Origin: Allomuricauda ruestringensis DSM 13258 | Lineage (GTDB): Bacteria > Bacteroidota > Bacteroidia > Flavobacteriales > Flavobacteriaceae | Assembly: GCF_000224085.1 (NCBI RefSeq) | Contig: NC_015945.1 | Coordinates: 3,092,501-3,156,500, forward strand | Length of the DNA stretch: 64,000 nt | Direction: 5' to 3' | Shown: in pieces, positions 17,326-25,424 of the stretch | Layout: every line of letters starts with the position of its first letter | Numbering within the stretch: position 1 is the first letter of the stretch | The notes under the pieces: generated by a model | What the model saw: the letters and a program-made list of their open reading frames with translations, nothing else | Database searches by the model: none | What the model was told of the DNA's origin: nothing | Made by a program: the position numbers and the translations under genes

Positions 17326-19278
17326 TTATTCACCAAGTGACCATTTAAGCTCTACATTGGAGTTAGCGGGGGAAACCCTAACATATCCTTGCATTTCTTG
17401 ATGCAGTGCAGAACAGAAATCCGTACAATAGAATGGCCATACTCCAACTTTTTTAGGTTCCCAAACCGAAGTTTTGGTCTGTCCTGGCATAACCAGAAGC
17501 TCGGAGGTGTTTTGCCCTATCATTGCAAAACCGTGCGGAACATCAAAATCCTGTTCGTGGTTGGTAATATGGAAATACACCTTGTCACCAACCTTGATTC
17601 CTTCAATGTTATCTGGGGTAAAGTGACTTCTGATGGTGGACATATATACATGTACCTCGTTTCCTTCACGTACCACTTTAGAGTCGGTGGGAGACAATAC
17701 GGCATAGGGATGTTTGTTCTCATCCAATCTATATATTTTCTTGGATTTAGGCGCCAAAATCTCAGCTGGGATTCCTGCGGCATAGTGAGGTTCACCGTGC
17801 GTAGGGAAATCATAGATCAATTCCATTTTTTCACCAGAGATGTCGTAAATCTGGGCTGAGTGTTCCATTTCAGGTCCTGTGGGCAAATACCTGTCTTTGG
17901 TAATCTTGTTTAGTGCCACAACATATTTGCCGAAAGGTTTTCTCGAGTTCCCTCCGGGAATCATCAAGTGACCTACGGAATAGTATGTAGGTTTCCTGTC
18001 AATGACCTCCCAAGTTCCTAATTTCCATTTTACTACTTCGGAAGAGATAAAGAAAGTGGTGTAGGCATTTCCTTCTCCATCAAACTCGGTATGTAGTGGG
18101 CCCAATCCGCCACTTTTCACCTGTCCTGCCAGTACATCTTCAAACTTAAGAATAGGGATTCCATACGCTTCTCCATCAAATTTTTCGCCTTCAATGGCGG
18201 CAATCATTTTATCAAAGGAGTGTACAGTCAAGTCTGCGGAGAGTTTACCATTACCAATAATATACTGTCCGGAGGGATCTACATCGCAACCGTGGGGAGA
18301 TTTTGGGGTGGGCAAAAAGTAAACAGCCCCGGGAACTTTTAATGGATCTACCGTCAACACCTCTTTTTTCATGGTAGTGGTAGCTGTATGGGTACTTTCA
18401 TCGTATATATTGTGGGCGTATTCGGCGGGCACCTTGGTACCTCCGCCATTGTTCACATATTCCTCAATTTTCTTCCAGTTGACAGCGGCAATAAAATCCT
18501 TGTCGTTTTGAGAGGAATTTACTTCTTGAAGGGTGTGTGCCTCTTCTGTGTTATAGGTAGTGAAGAAGAACCAACCATGGGATTTTCCCCTTCCTGGATG
18601 GGAAAGGTCATAGTTGAAACCGGGCATCATCAACTGGAATTTGATGTCCATGTGACCGTGTTCCGGGTCTACGCTGATAAAGGACAACGACCCTTTAAAA
18701 TTGCTTTTGTATTCATTGATGGGGATGTCCCTTTGTGGAATGGGAACAGAGAAACGGGTTCCCGCCACTACGTATTCGGTGTTTTCGGTTATAAAGGAGG
18801 AACTGTGGTTACCTGCACTATTGGGTACCTCAATGATTTCTTCGGTCTCAAAAGTGCTTAGGCTGATACGTGCAATTCTGGGCGTATTGTTTCCGTTGAT
18901 AAAAATCCAACGGCCATCCAATTCACCATTGGTCTGTGATATGTCCGGGTGGTGGGCATCGTCCCAAGGTACAAAACCATGCGAAGTGTTGAGCATCGGT
19001 TTGGTTTCTTCGGAGTAGCCATAACCTGATGTTGGGAATTGCGAGAATACCGGTATTTCCTTGAACATTCTTCCAGAAGGTAATCCATAAACAGTAAGAT
19101 TTCCGCTATAACCGCCCGACATAAAGGCGTAAAATTCATCTTGCTCACCTGGAGCTACGTATACTTTTTCGGCAGCACTGGACGACAACGCACCGTTCGA
19201 ACTTTGGTTTTGTTGGCCGCATGAAACCAGTAATAAGGTTGCTCCCAGGGCCGTGATTAAATGACTATAGATTTTCAT
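17326..19278 (-). CDS. nosZ: Nitrous-oxide reductase, Sec-type (clade II)
   Basis: Reduces N2O to N2 in the periplasm using CuZ and CuA centres. 650 residues, seven-bladed propeller plus cupredoxin domain. CuZ histidines are visible in DDAHHPDISQ, SPHGCDVDPSG, GLGPLHTEFDGEG, SVGHLMIPGG and EMEHSAQIY. The CuA loop near the C-terminus, FYCTDFCSALHQEMQGY, has the full C-x3-C-x3-H-x2-M set. The N-terminus has a Sec signal with a lipobox-like LLLVSC instead of a twin-arginine motif, which marks clade II and hints at a membrane-anchored enzyme. Third gene of the nos operon. Confidence 0.97.
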   Translation of the reverse strand: MKIYSHLITALGATLLLVSCGQQNQSSNGALSSSAAEKVYVAPGEQDEFYAFMSGGYSGNLTVYGLPSGRMFKEIPVFSQFPTSGYGYSEETKPMLNTSHGFVPWDDAHHPDISQTNGELDGRWIFINGNNTPRIARISLSTFETEEIIEVPNSAGNHSSSFITENTEYVVAGTRFSVPIPQRDIPINEYKSNFKGSLSFISVDPEHGHMDIKFQLMMPGFNYDLSHPGRGKSHGWFFFTTYNTEEAHTLQEVNSSQNDKDFIAAVNWKKIEEYVNNGGGTKVPAEYAHNIYDESTHTATTTMKKEVLTVDPLKVPGAVYFLPTPKSPHGCDVDPSGQYIIGNGKLSADLTVHSFDKMIAAIEGEKFDGEAYGIPILKFEDVLAGQVKSGGLGPLHTEFDGEGNAYTTFFISSEVVKWKLGTWEVIDRKPTYYSVGHLMIPGGNSRKPFGKYVVALNKITKDRYLPTGPEMEHSAQIYDISGEKMELIYDFPTHGEPHYAAGIPAEILAPKSKKIYRLDENKHPYAVLSPTDSKVVREGNEVHVYMSTIRSHFTPDNIEGIKVGDKVYFHITNHEQDFDVPHGFAMIGQNTSELLVMPGQTKTSVWEPKKVGVWPFYCTDFCSALHQEMQGYVRVSPANSNVELKWSLGE

Positions 19279-19303
19279 TGTATTAGTTTTTGTTTTATAA
19301 TTA

Positions 19304-19885
19304 TTATTGAGTAGGAGGTAGGATTACCTTGTCCACTACATGGACGATTCCGTTTCCTGCCGTTATACTTGCAATTATTTTGGCACCACCCACATAAACC
19401 TCGTTATCCTTTACCTCAACGGCTACGTTTTGATTATTGGCTTGGCCCAATTTTTTGAAATTCATCAAAAAGTCCTTTGAGTAGTTGCCGGGGGTTACAT
19501 GATATTTAAGAATATTGGTCAGGGCATCTTTGTTTTCTGGTTTCAATAGGTCTTCCACGGTACCTTCGGGCAATGCATCAAAAGCGGCATTGGTAGGGGC
19601 GAAAACCATCAGCGGACCAGCATTGACCAATACATTTTCCAAATCTGCCGCTTGAACAGCAGCGACCAACGTACTATGATCTGCCGACCCAATGGCAATT
19701 TGTAACACATTGGGCGTGGATTCATCATCCTCTATAAAGGCTTGCCCCTTGTTGTTTTCCGAAACATCTATGGTCTCGTTTTGATTGGAATCCTTTGTTT
19801 CGTTTTGAGATCTGTTTTTACAACTGCTGATAAGTGTGAACAGTGAGAACAATCCCATCATACTGAGTTTAATGGTCGATTTCAT
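19304..19885 (-). CDS. Fasciclin-domain lipoprotein in the nos operon
   Basis: 193 residues. A signal peptide with lipobox LISSC is followed by an acidic Asn/Glu linker and a single FAS1 domain (~60-193) with the family motifs VFAPTNAAFDALP, ILKYHVTPG and NGIVHVVDKVILPP. FAS1 domains mediate adhesion or protein-protein contacts. It lies between the cytochrome c gene (5-base gap) and nosZ (25-base gap), so it is certainly cotranscribed. A scaffold holding cytochrome and NosZ together at the membrane is plausible but unproven. Confidence 0.88.
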   Translation of the reverse strand: MKSTIKLSMMGLFSLFTLISSCKNRSQNETKDSNQNETIDVSENNKGQAFIEDDESTPNVLQIAIGSADHSTLVAAVQAADLENVLVNAGPLMVFAPTNAAFDALPEGTVEDLLKPENKDALTNILKYHVTPGNYSKDFLMNFKKLGQANNQNVAVEVKDNEVYVGGAKIIASITAGNGIVHVVDKVILPPTQ

Positions 19886-19890
19886 AACGT

Positions 19891-20403
19891 TTATTCTAAG
19901 GTTCTAAAATATTCAAGAATGGCTCTGGCCTGATCTTCCGTGAGTCCTTGGTTGGACATTGGCGACCCGTTGAACTCCTGCAAGAGGTCTTTTGCCAAAG
20001 GATCTTGCTGTACCATTTCCTGAGGATTCAAAATCATGTTCATGACCCATTCAGGAGTTCTTCTTTCCAATATTCCGTTAGGGGGAGGGCCAATGAATTT
20101 TTTACCGATTCTGTGGCAGGCCAAGCACATTTGGTCATATACCTTTTTACCGTTTTCCGCCATGGCTTGGTCAATTTCTGCCGATAATTCAACAGATGTA
20201 ACGGGGCCAACTCCCTTTGTGGTCATGTCCACTCGCTCTGAAGGTTTAACTTCATCAGTGGAACTGGTTTCGGCCGGTTGTTCTGTTTGTGCCTTTTTGC
20301 GTTGTACGCTAAAGCCTTCCTCTTTTTTTTCCTCTTTCTTTCCACCACAACTAATCATTATAAGGGCGAAGAGCAGGGCCATACTTTTTACTATTGCTTT
20401 CAT
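19891..20403 (-). CDS. Lipoprotein cytochrome c, first gene of the nos operon
   Basis: 170-residue class I cytochrome c. Lipobox MISC at residues ~16-19, then a Lys/Glu/Thr-rich tether (~20-75), then a monohaem domain with the haem site MCLACHRIG (C-x2-C-H) and the distal Met in SPMSNQGLTEDQARAIL. It probably passes electrons to NosZ. As the promoter-proximal gene it is preceded by an FNR-like box and a perfect -7 element (TACTTTTG). Transcript leader of about 20 bases is predicted. Confidence 0.92.
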   Translation of the reverse strand: MKAIVKSMALLFALIMISCGGKKEEKKEEGFSVQRKKAQTEQPAETSSTDEVKPSERVDMTTKGVGPVTSVELSAEIDQAMAENGKKVYDQMCLACHRIGKKFIGPPPNGILERRTPEWVMNMILNPQEMVQQDPLAKDLLQEFNGSPMSNQGLTEDQARAILEYFRTLE

Positions 20404-20428
20404 GTGATCAATGGTTAAAATTTCGTTT

Positions 20429-20472
20429 CAAAAGTATATAGTGGCATAGACCTATAACATGATATTAATCAT
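20429..20472 (-). promoter_or_regulatory. nos operon promoter with FNR/CRP-like activator box
   Basis: On the minus strand, the palindrome ATGAT-TAAT-ATCAT (20459-20472) is followed after exactly 22 bases by TACTTTTG (20429-20436), a perfect TAnnTTTG. No good TTG -33 element is present, as expected for an activator-dependent promoter. The box centre falls about 41-42 bases before the predicted start. The same layout recurs at seven other promoters in the window. Confidence 0.75.
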
Positions 20473-20502
20473 AAAAAGGATAAAAATGTCTTTTAATCTT
20501 TG
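20459..20502 (+). promoter_or_regulatory. Divergent promoter of the second rrf2 gene sharing the FNR-like box
   Basis: The same palindrome (20459-20472) is followed on the plus strand, again after exactly 22 bases, by AATCTTTG (20495-20502), one mismatch from TAnnTTTG. A degenerate copy of the GGACA-N4-TGTCC operator, GGATA-AAAA-TGTCT (20478-20491), lies between box and -7 element. The ATG of rrf2 follows about 12 bases after the predicted start. Confidence 0.6.
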
Positions 20503-20519
20503 CTTAACATTCTGAAGCC

Positions 20520-20951
20520 ATGCTTTCCAATTCATCCAAATATGCCATTAAAGGGGTACTCTATTTAGCTTTGAACTCCGATGAGAACCATAAAGTCATG
20601 GTCAGGGATATTTTTGAGGTAGTGCATGTACCGGAAGCTTATTTGGCAAAATTATTACAGGAATTATCCCGACATGGCGTCATATCATCAACCCGGGGAC
20701 CCAAAGGAGGTTTCTATTTGAGCGAAGATGACCGAAAACGCACGCTAATGGATATCATAAAGGTTATTGATGGGGATAGGCGAGTGCATTCGTGTGTTAT
20801 GGGTATCAGTAACTGTGATATGAACAATCCTTGCGTGCTCCATAAACTTGTAGGGGCCAATAAGTCTAAATTTATCAACGTTCTGGAAAATACGACCATT
20901 TTGGACTTGGTTGATGGAAAACAGAACATTGAGGAGTTTTTTCCATTATAG
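20520..20951 (+). CDS. Rrf2 family Fe-S transcriptional regulator, divergent from the nos operon
   Basis: 143-residue paralogue of the regulator at 11025-11462. HTH at ~1-62 (SSKYAIKGVLYLALNS, then VPEAYLAKLLQELS), wing STRGPKGGFYLSEDD, then the same C-x6-C-x5-C-x2-H iron-sulfur pattern (SCVMGISNCDMNNPCVLH). The position, divergent from the nos operon and sharing a control region with it, argues that it regulates N2O reduction in response to NO or Fe-S status. A degenerate Rrf2-type operator lies 29-42 bases before its start. Confidence 0.88.
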   Translation: MLSNSSKYAIKGVLYLALNSDENHKVMVRDIFEVVHVPEAYLAKLLQELSRHGVISSTRGPKGGFYLSEDDRKRTLMDIIKVIDGDRRVHSCVMGISNCDMNNPCVLHKLVGANKSKFINVLENTTILDLVDGKQNIEEFFPL

Positions 20952-20968
20952 TCCAGAACAGCCAATAG

Positions 20969-21556
20969 TTAAGTTTCTTTTTTAAGTTTTTTGATTGTTT
21001 TAAAATCCTCCAGCGTGTTAATATTCCATACTGACTTGGAGTGGGACTTGGGCAATACAATGATTTTGGTTTGCATGGTTGCCAGTAGTTTTTGCAGGCC
21101 TAGCTTTCCCTCATCAATGGCCTCCTTAAAGCAAGCTATGCTACTTTTTCTGTAGATACCGATCAATGGCATAGGTACATCTTCATATTGTACGATAAAG
21201 CCATCATGCCCGTCATCAATACCATCAATCAAAACATCAATGGTTTCCTTGCTCAAAAACGGGGTGTCACAGGCAACAACAAGGTTAAACTCGGCGCTTG
21301 AGAGGGTCAGACCAGTATAAATGCCACCTATGGGACCAAGATTGGGAATCAAGTCAGCATGCCTTGTTACACCCAAGCTATCCAGTTTTTGATTGTTTGA
21401 TATAATAAGGACATTTTCAGCACATTGTTTTACTGTTTCTACAATATGGGAGATAAATGGTTTGTCCTCAAGGATCAAAAAAGCCTTATCCTTGCCCATA
21501 CGGGTACTTTTTCCACCCGCTAAAATAATACCCGTCAAATTTGAAGGATTCAGCAT
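20969..21556 (-). CDS. mobA: Molybdenum cofactor guanylyltransferase
   Basis: Transfers GMP from GTP to molybdopterin to make the MGD cofactor. Nucleotidyltransferase motifs are complete: ILAGGKSTRMGKDKA (residues ~11-25), NLGPIGGIYTGL, and the metal-binding ACDTPFLS. 195 residues is normal length. The gene overlaps the end of the DUF7009 gene by 7 bases. No molybdoenzyme lies in the window, but the nearby nitrogen-oxide genes suggest a nitrate reductase elsewhere in the genome. Confidence 0.93.
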   Translation of the reverse strand: MLNPSNLTGIILAGGKSTRMGKDKAFLILEDKPFISHIVETVKQCAENVLIISNNQKLDSLGVTRHADLIPNLGPIGGIYTGLTLSSAEFNLVVACDTPFLSKETIDVLIDGIDDGHDGFIVQYEDVPMPLIGIYRKSSIACFKEAIDEGKLGLQKLLATMQTKIIVLPKSHSKSVWNINTLEDFKTIKKLKKET

Positions 21557-21927
21557 TTGGTAGTGTCGCTTTTTGGGTTGGGGTAATTGTCCGATTGATC
21601 TTCAATAGTCTCATCCAAGCATACAAAATCTTTTTCCACTAGCAGGGAAAGTTGCTTTCCATCGGGTAAGTCCATGGTACCACTGAAACCAATCCTATCC
21701 GATGTCGCCCATCCAGACCGTTCCTTATCGGTAAGGTATAGTGTAATGGTGTTTTCCTCAAAAGAAGCCTCAAGTACATCAATTCCTTTTTTTGCTTTTA
21801 GTTGGTAGGTAAACACACTATTTCCAAAATTTGTAGTTTCCTTGTACGAACCTGTTTTGCAAAAAGTTTCTACCTCAGTCTTGGTCAATCTATATCGTAT
21901 TGAATTTCCTTTAATCCTAATTTTCAT
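21550..21927 (-). CDS. DUF7009-like protein upstream of mobA
   Basis: 125 residues from ATG 21927; an upstream in-frame start at 22029 would add an unlikely N-terminus. The sequence opens MKIRIKGNSIRYRLTKTEVE and continues with a small beta-rich fold ending in a polar tail with Cys residues (VEKDFVCLDE). Proteins of this type are found beside molybdenum cofactor genes in Bacteroidota. It overlaps mobA by 7 bases and is therefore translationally coupled. Function is unknown; a role in molybdate or cofactor handling is inferred from position. Confidence 0.7.
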   Translation of the reverse strand: MKIRIKGNSIRYRLTKTEVETFCKTGSYKETTNFGNSVFTYQLKAKKGIDVLEASFEENTITLYLTDKERSGWATSDRIGFSGTMDLPDGKQLSLLVEKDFVCLDETIEDQSDNYPNPKSDTTKC

Positions 21928-22122
21928 GCGCTTATTTTTAGGTATTGTCCAAATTGTAATTAATGGTAACCCGGTAAATATTGGTCTCTGCCAGCGAATC
22001 AAAACTGAGGTTTCTTTTGTTATAATCATTCAAAAACAGGTATTCTTTAATAAGTATTATCCCTGAATCAAAAAAAATACATTAAATTTTACACGTAAAT
22101 ATATCAACTAAACAAGCCAAAA

Positions 22123-23739
22123 ATGAAATTAAAAGAATTACTTTTTTTATCCCTAGTTGTAATTGGGATGAGTTCTTTACTGGCACAAACTGAAGTTGTA
22201 ACCGGAGCAGATGTTGCGGTGACCGATACCGAATCGGGGAAAGTCCGTGGATTTATCCAAAACGGAATTTATACCTACAAAGGGATTCCCTACGCAACCG
22301 CAGAACGCTTTATGCCAGCAAAAAAAGTGGAACCTTGGGAAGGGGTAAGAAGTTCAACAATGTACGGCCCGGTTGCTCCCTTAATGACACCGACTACACA
22401 GGTTCAGGATGAGCCTGAATTTGTTTTTGACCACGATTGGGGCTACACCAGCGAAGATTGTCTTCGTCTTAACGTTTGGACCCCGAGCATTGATGATGAT
22501 AAAAAAAGACCCGTACTTTTTTGGATGCACGGTGGTGGATTTACCGCAGGATCTAGCCAGGAACTGCCATCGTATGATGGAGAAAACCTTAGTAATAAGG
22601 GAGATGTTGTCGTAGTTTCCATTAATCATAGATTAAACATATTAGGTTTTCTGGATCTATCCGCCTATAACAATAGGTACAAGGAATCGGCCAATAACAG
22701 TATGTTGGACATTGTTGCCGCTTTGGAATGGGTAAAAGCCAATATTTCCAACTTTGGCGGAGACCCAAACAATATCACGATTTTTGGTCAGTCCGGGGGA
22801 GGAGCCAAAGTAAATACATTGATGGCCATGCCAAGGGCCAAGGGATTGTTCCACAAGGCGATAAATCAAAGTGGTTCGTTCAGGGGTAGCCTATCAAAAA
22901 AAGAAACCACAAGAGCCATTGCAGCCGAGGTGTTGAACCAACTTTCGTTGTCCGAAGACCAAGTGGACAGTCTTCAAACCATCCCGTTTGATAAATTAAG
23001 CGCAGCGGGAACCGCAGCCTTGCAAAAAGTAGCCGAGCAAATGAATGCAAAAGGTGTTGTCCCTGTGGGGTTGAGCCTCAATTGGGGACCAAGTATGGAT
23101 GGGAATGTGCTACCACACGATTTAATGTCCGACGAAGCATTCGAACTTTCCAAGGATATCCCCTTGATGTTGGGAACCACCAAAAATGAATTTACACCAT
23201 TTATGAACGGACGTTTTTTCCAAGCATCTGAAGAAGAAGTGATGGCGCATATCAAAGAAACCTACAAGGACAGGGCAGACGATTATGTGGCCGCGGTTAA
23301 AAAAGCATATCCAAACGACACCAGACCATCCGACCTGTTGGACATAGATGCCACATTTAGGCCAGGGGCCGTTTTCCAGGCCGACACAAAGTCAGAATTG
23401 AACAACGGGGCACCCGTTTATATGTTTATGTTTACATGGCAATCCCCAGTTTTTGATGGGAAGTATAAAGCCCTGCATTGCATGGAACTTCCTTTTGTTT
23501 TTGATAATATTGAACGTGCCCGACAAATGACGGGTGGTGGACAGGAAGCCCATGTACTTGCCGATAAAATGAGCAGTGCCTGGATCAATTTTGCCAAGAC
23601 AGGAAACCCGAACCACAATGGGTTGCCACAGTGGCCTGAATATGACCCAAAAAGTACATCGACCATGTTTTTTGACAATGCTTGTGAGGTAAAGCCACAG
23701 CATGACAAAGAATTTTTGGCTCTGATGGCGGAGATGTAA
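22123..23739 (+). CDS. Secreted type B carboxylesterase/lipase
   Basis: 538-residue alpha/beta hydrolase with a signal peptide (MKLKELLFLSLVVIGMSSLL, cleaved near LLAQ). The nucleophile Ser is at ~224 in FGQSGGGAK, a variant of the usual GESAGG elbow. The oxyanion loop is WMHGGGFTAGS, and the region NHRLNILGFLDLS and the late LHCMELPFVFDN (catalytic His area) are typical of the family. It probably hydrolyses small esters in the periplasm or outside. A strong bidirectional terminator follows. A 13-base motif before it (22095-22107) is repeated before the arsR gene at 25256-25268. Confidence 0.9.
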   Translation: MKLKELLFLSLVVIGMSSLLAQTEVVTGADVAVTDTESGKVRGFIQNGIYTYKGIPYATAERFMPAKKVEPWEGVRSSTMYGPVAPLMTPTTQVQDEPEFVFDHDWGYTSEDCLRLNVWTPSIDDDKKRPVLFWMHGGGFTAGSSQELPSYDGENLSNKGDVVVVSINHRLNILGFLDLSAYNNRYKESANNSMLDIVAALEWVKANISNFGGDPNNITIFGQSGGGAKVNTLMAMPRAKGLFHKAINQSGSFRGSLSKKETTRAIAAEVLNQLSLSEDQVDSLQTIPFDKLSAAGTAALQKVAEQMNAKGVVPVGLSLNWGPSMDGNVLPHDLMSDEAFELSKDIPLMLGTTKNEFTPFMNGRFFQASEEEVMAHIKETYKDRADDYVAAVKKAYPNDTRPSDLLDIDATFRPGAVFQADTKSELNNGAPVYMFMFTWQSPVFDGKYKALHCMELPFVFDNIERARQMTGGGQEAHVLADKMSSAWINFAKTGNPNHNGLPQWPEYDPKSTSTMFFDNACEVKPQHDKEFLALMAEM

Positions 23740-23786
23740 AAGCAATCCAAGTGTTGAGAGGATAGATTTGATCAAAGCACATTAAA

Positions 23787-23826
23787 AAATAAACAAGCAT
23801 GGATATTGGTCCATGCTTGTTTATTT
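23787..23826. terminator. Strong bidirectional rho-independent terminator
   Basis: A perfect 17-bp stem (23787-23803 with 23810-23826) and a 6-base loop, with T runs on both exits. It lies between the convergent esterase and luciferase-like genes. Confidence 0.92.
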
Positions 23827-23883
23827 TTCTTTTGAAGAAGAATTGATGAGCTTGATGTTGAAAGCATTCATGACATTCTTTGA

Positions 23884-24927
23884 TCACTCCACAGAAGATG
23901 TTTTATGAATTTCGGTACTTTTATTGATTTCCATCATAATCTCGGCGAATAGTTCTGCAGATTTTAATCGGTCTTCGGCATTGTACATTATGGATGATAC
24001 AATGACTTCATCAACCTGTGTTTCGTCAATAAAGCTCTGAACCTGTTTTTTTACCGTTTCCTTACTGCCTACAAAAGAATATCGCGTCATTTGCATAATG
24101 GCAGGGTGCTGTCGTACCTCTTGTAAACTCGTGCTCATTTCGGTGGGAGGTTCAATAAACTCGCTTTGGGTTCCCGACAAAATATTAATGACCATTCTTA
24201 AAGCCGATGTATACAAACGTTCCGCTTCCTCATCGGTATCGGCTATGATTACGTTGATACCTGCAATAACATAAGGTTCTTGTAATGCTTCCGAAGGTTG
24301 AAACTGCTCCCTGTAAATTTCTAGGGCATTGAAGAGTTGGGCCGTTGCAAAATGACTGGCAAAGGCGTAGGGCAATCCTTTTTGGGCGGCCAATCGGGCA
24401 CTACTGGTACTTGAACCAAGAATGTAAATGGGCACATCCACCCCTTCGGCCAAAGTCACCCTTACTTTGGATGTTTTGTTGTCGGTTGAAAAATAGTTCT
24501 GAATTTTTTCAATATCGCTCGGAAAAGAATGCGTAGCCTCGATAAACCCTGGATTAATGGCGTGGGCCGTTTGTTGGTCGGTGCCAGGAGCCCTGCCCAG
24601 TCCCAAATCGATACGGTTGGGGAACAAATTTCCCAAGGTTCCGAATTTTTCGGCAACAACAAAAGGGGAGTGGTTGGGCAACATTACCCCTCCCGAACCT
24701 ACACGTAAAGTAGAGGTGTGCTGCGCCACATGGCCAATTAAAATTTCGGGAGCACTACTGGTAATGGCAGGCATGTTATGGTGTTCTGCAAACCACATCC
24801 GTTCATAACCCAAAGCCTCGGCTTTTTGGGCAAGGGCAACCGTGTTTTTATAAACTTGGTTAATAGAGCTCCCTTTGGGAAGAACGGCCAGTTCCAGAAT
24901 AGAGTACGCTATTTTTTTTGAATTCAT
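23884..24927 (-). CDS. Luciferase-like monooxygenase, MsnO8-type LLM oxidoreductase
   Basis: 347-residue flavin-dependent TIM-barrel enzyme of the luciferase-like superfamily. Family segments: SILELAVLPKGSS at the N-terminus, RMWFAEHHNMPAI, GSGGVMLPNHSPFVVAEKFG, DLGLGRAPGTD and ILGSSTSSARLAA. These match the COG2141/MsnO8 group, whose substrates are mostly unknown. It is preceded on the same strand, after 36 bases, by an ArsR regulator gene, so the two form a small regulated operon. Confidence 0.9.
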   Translation of the reverse strand: MNSKKIAYSILELAVLPKGSSINQVYKNTVALAQKAEALGYERMWFAEHHNMPAITSSAPEILIGHVAQHTSTLRVGSGGVMLPNHSPFVVAEKFGTLGNLFPNRIDLGLGRAPGTDQQTAHAINPGFIEATHSFPSDIEKIQNYFSTDNKTSKVRVTLAEGVDVPIYILGSSTSSARLAAQKGLPYAFASHFATAQLFNALEIYREQFQPSEALQEPYVIAGINVIIADTDEEAERLYTSALRMVINILSGTQSEFIEPPTEMSTSLQEVRQHPAIMQMTRYSFVGSKETVKKQVQSFIDETQVDEVIVSSIMYNAEDRLKSAELFAEIMMEINKSTEIHKTSSVE

Positions 24928-24963
24928 ATATTTATATGTATCGATATATTGTTGAAATAAAAA

Positions 24964-25233
24964 CTAAAGTTTTTTGAGGGCTCTCAAGTAGTTTTCCATC
25001 ACACTTTTGTTGAGTGAATAAAAATAGAACCGTCCCTCTTTTTGAGGTTCGATCAATTCAGCATCGACCAATTTTTTTATATGATGGCTTACCGATGGCT
25101 GTGATAGATTTAGTGATGCAGTAATCGTGCTACATTCAAGTTTGTCATCACAGCATTGGATTGCTTGAAGAATCTTTAAACGATTAACATCGCTCAAAGC
25201 CTTAGATATTTTTTCTACTTGTTTAAGGTTCAA
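24964..25233 (-). CDS. ArsR family transcriptional regulator
   Basis: 89-residue winged-helix repressor: helix region LSDVNRLKILQAIQ, recognition region LSLSQPSVSHHIKKLVDAELI (LNLSQPSVSHHIKKL as read), wing EGRFYFYSLN. A CC-x4-C cluster (QCCDDKLEC) near residue 28 could bind metal or respond to thiol oxidation, but it is not the classical ELCVCDL metal box. It lies directly upstream of the luciferase-like gene and probably represses that operon. Confidence 0.85.
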   Translation of the reverse strand: MNLKQVEKISKALSDVNRLKILQAIQCCDDKLECSTITASLNLSQPSVSHHIKKLVDAELIEPQKEGRFYFYSLNKSVMENYLRALKKL

Positions 25234-25244
25234 AACAAATTACA

Positions 25245-25270
25245 TATTGAAACATGTAAATATATCAATA
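25245..25270. promoter_or_regulatory. Candidate ArsR operator upstream of arsR
   Basis: TATTGA (25245-25250) and TCAATA (25265-25270) form an inverted repeat 12-37 bases before the arsR start. The block GTAAATATATCAA within it (25256-25268) is identical to 22095-22107 before the esterase gene. In AT-rich DNA this could be partly chance. Confidence 0.4.
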
Positions 25271-25424
25271 AATGTGATTGTGACAATGGGAGAAGGTGTA
25301 ATTCTGGACAAAACATCTCTTTTGGGGGAGACAATAGGATATCCAAAGTATGGTAAAAACAATCCGATGTACCATTGAAAAGTTCCTAATGCCTCCAATA
25401 TTTTCCAAAAGAAACTTGGGAGAT

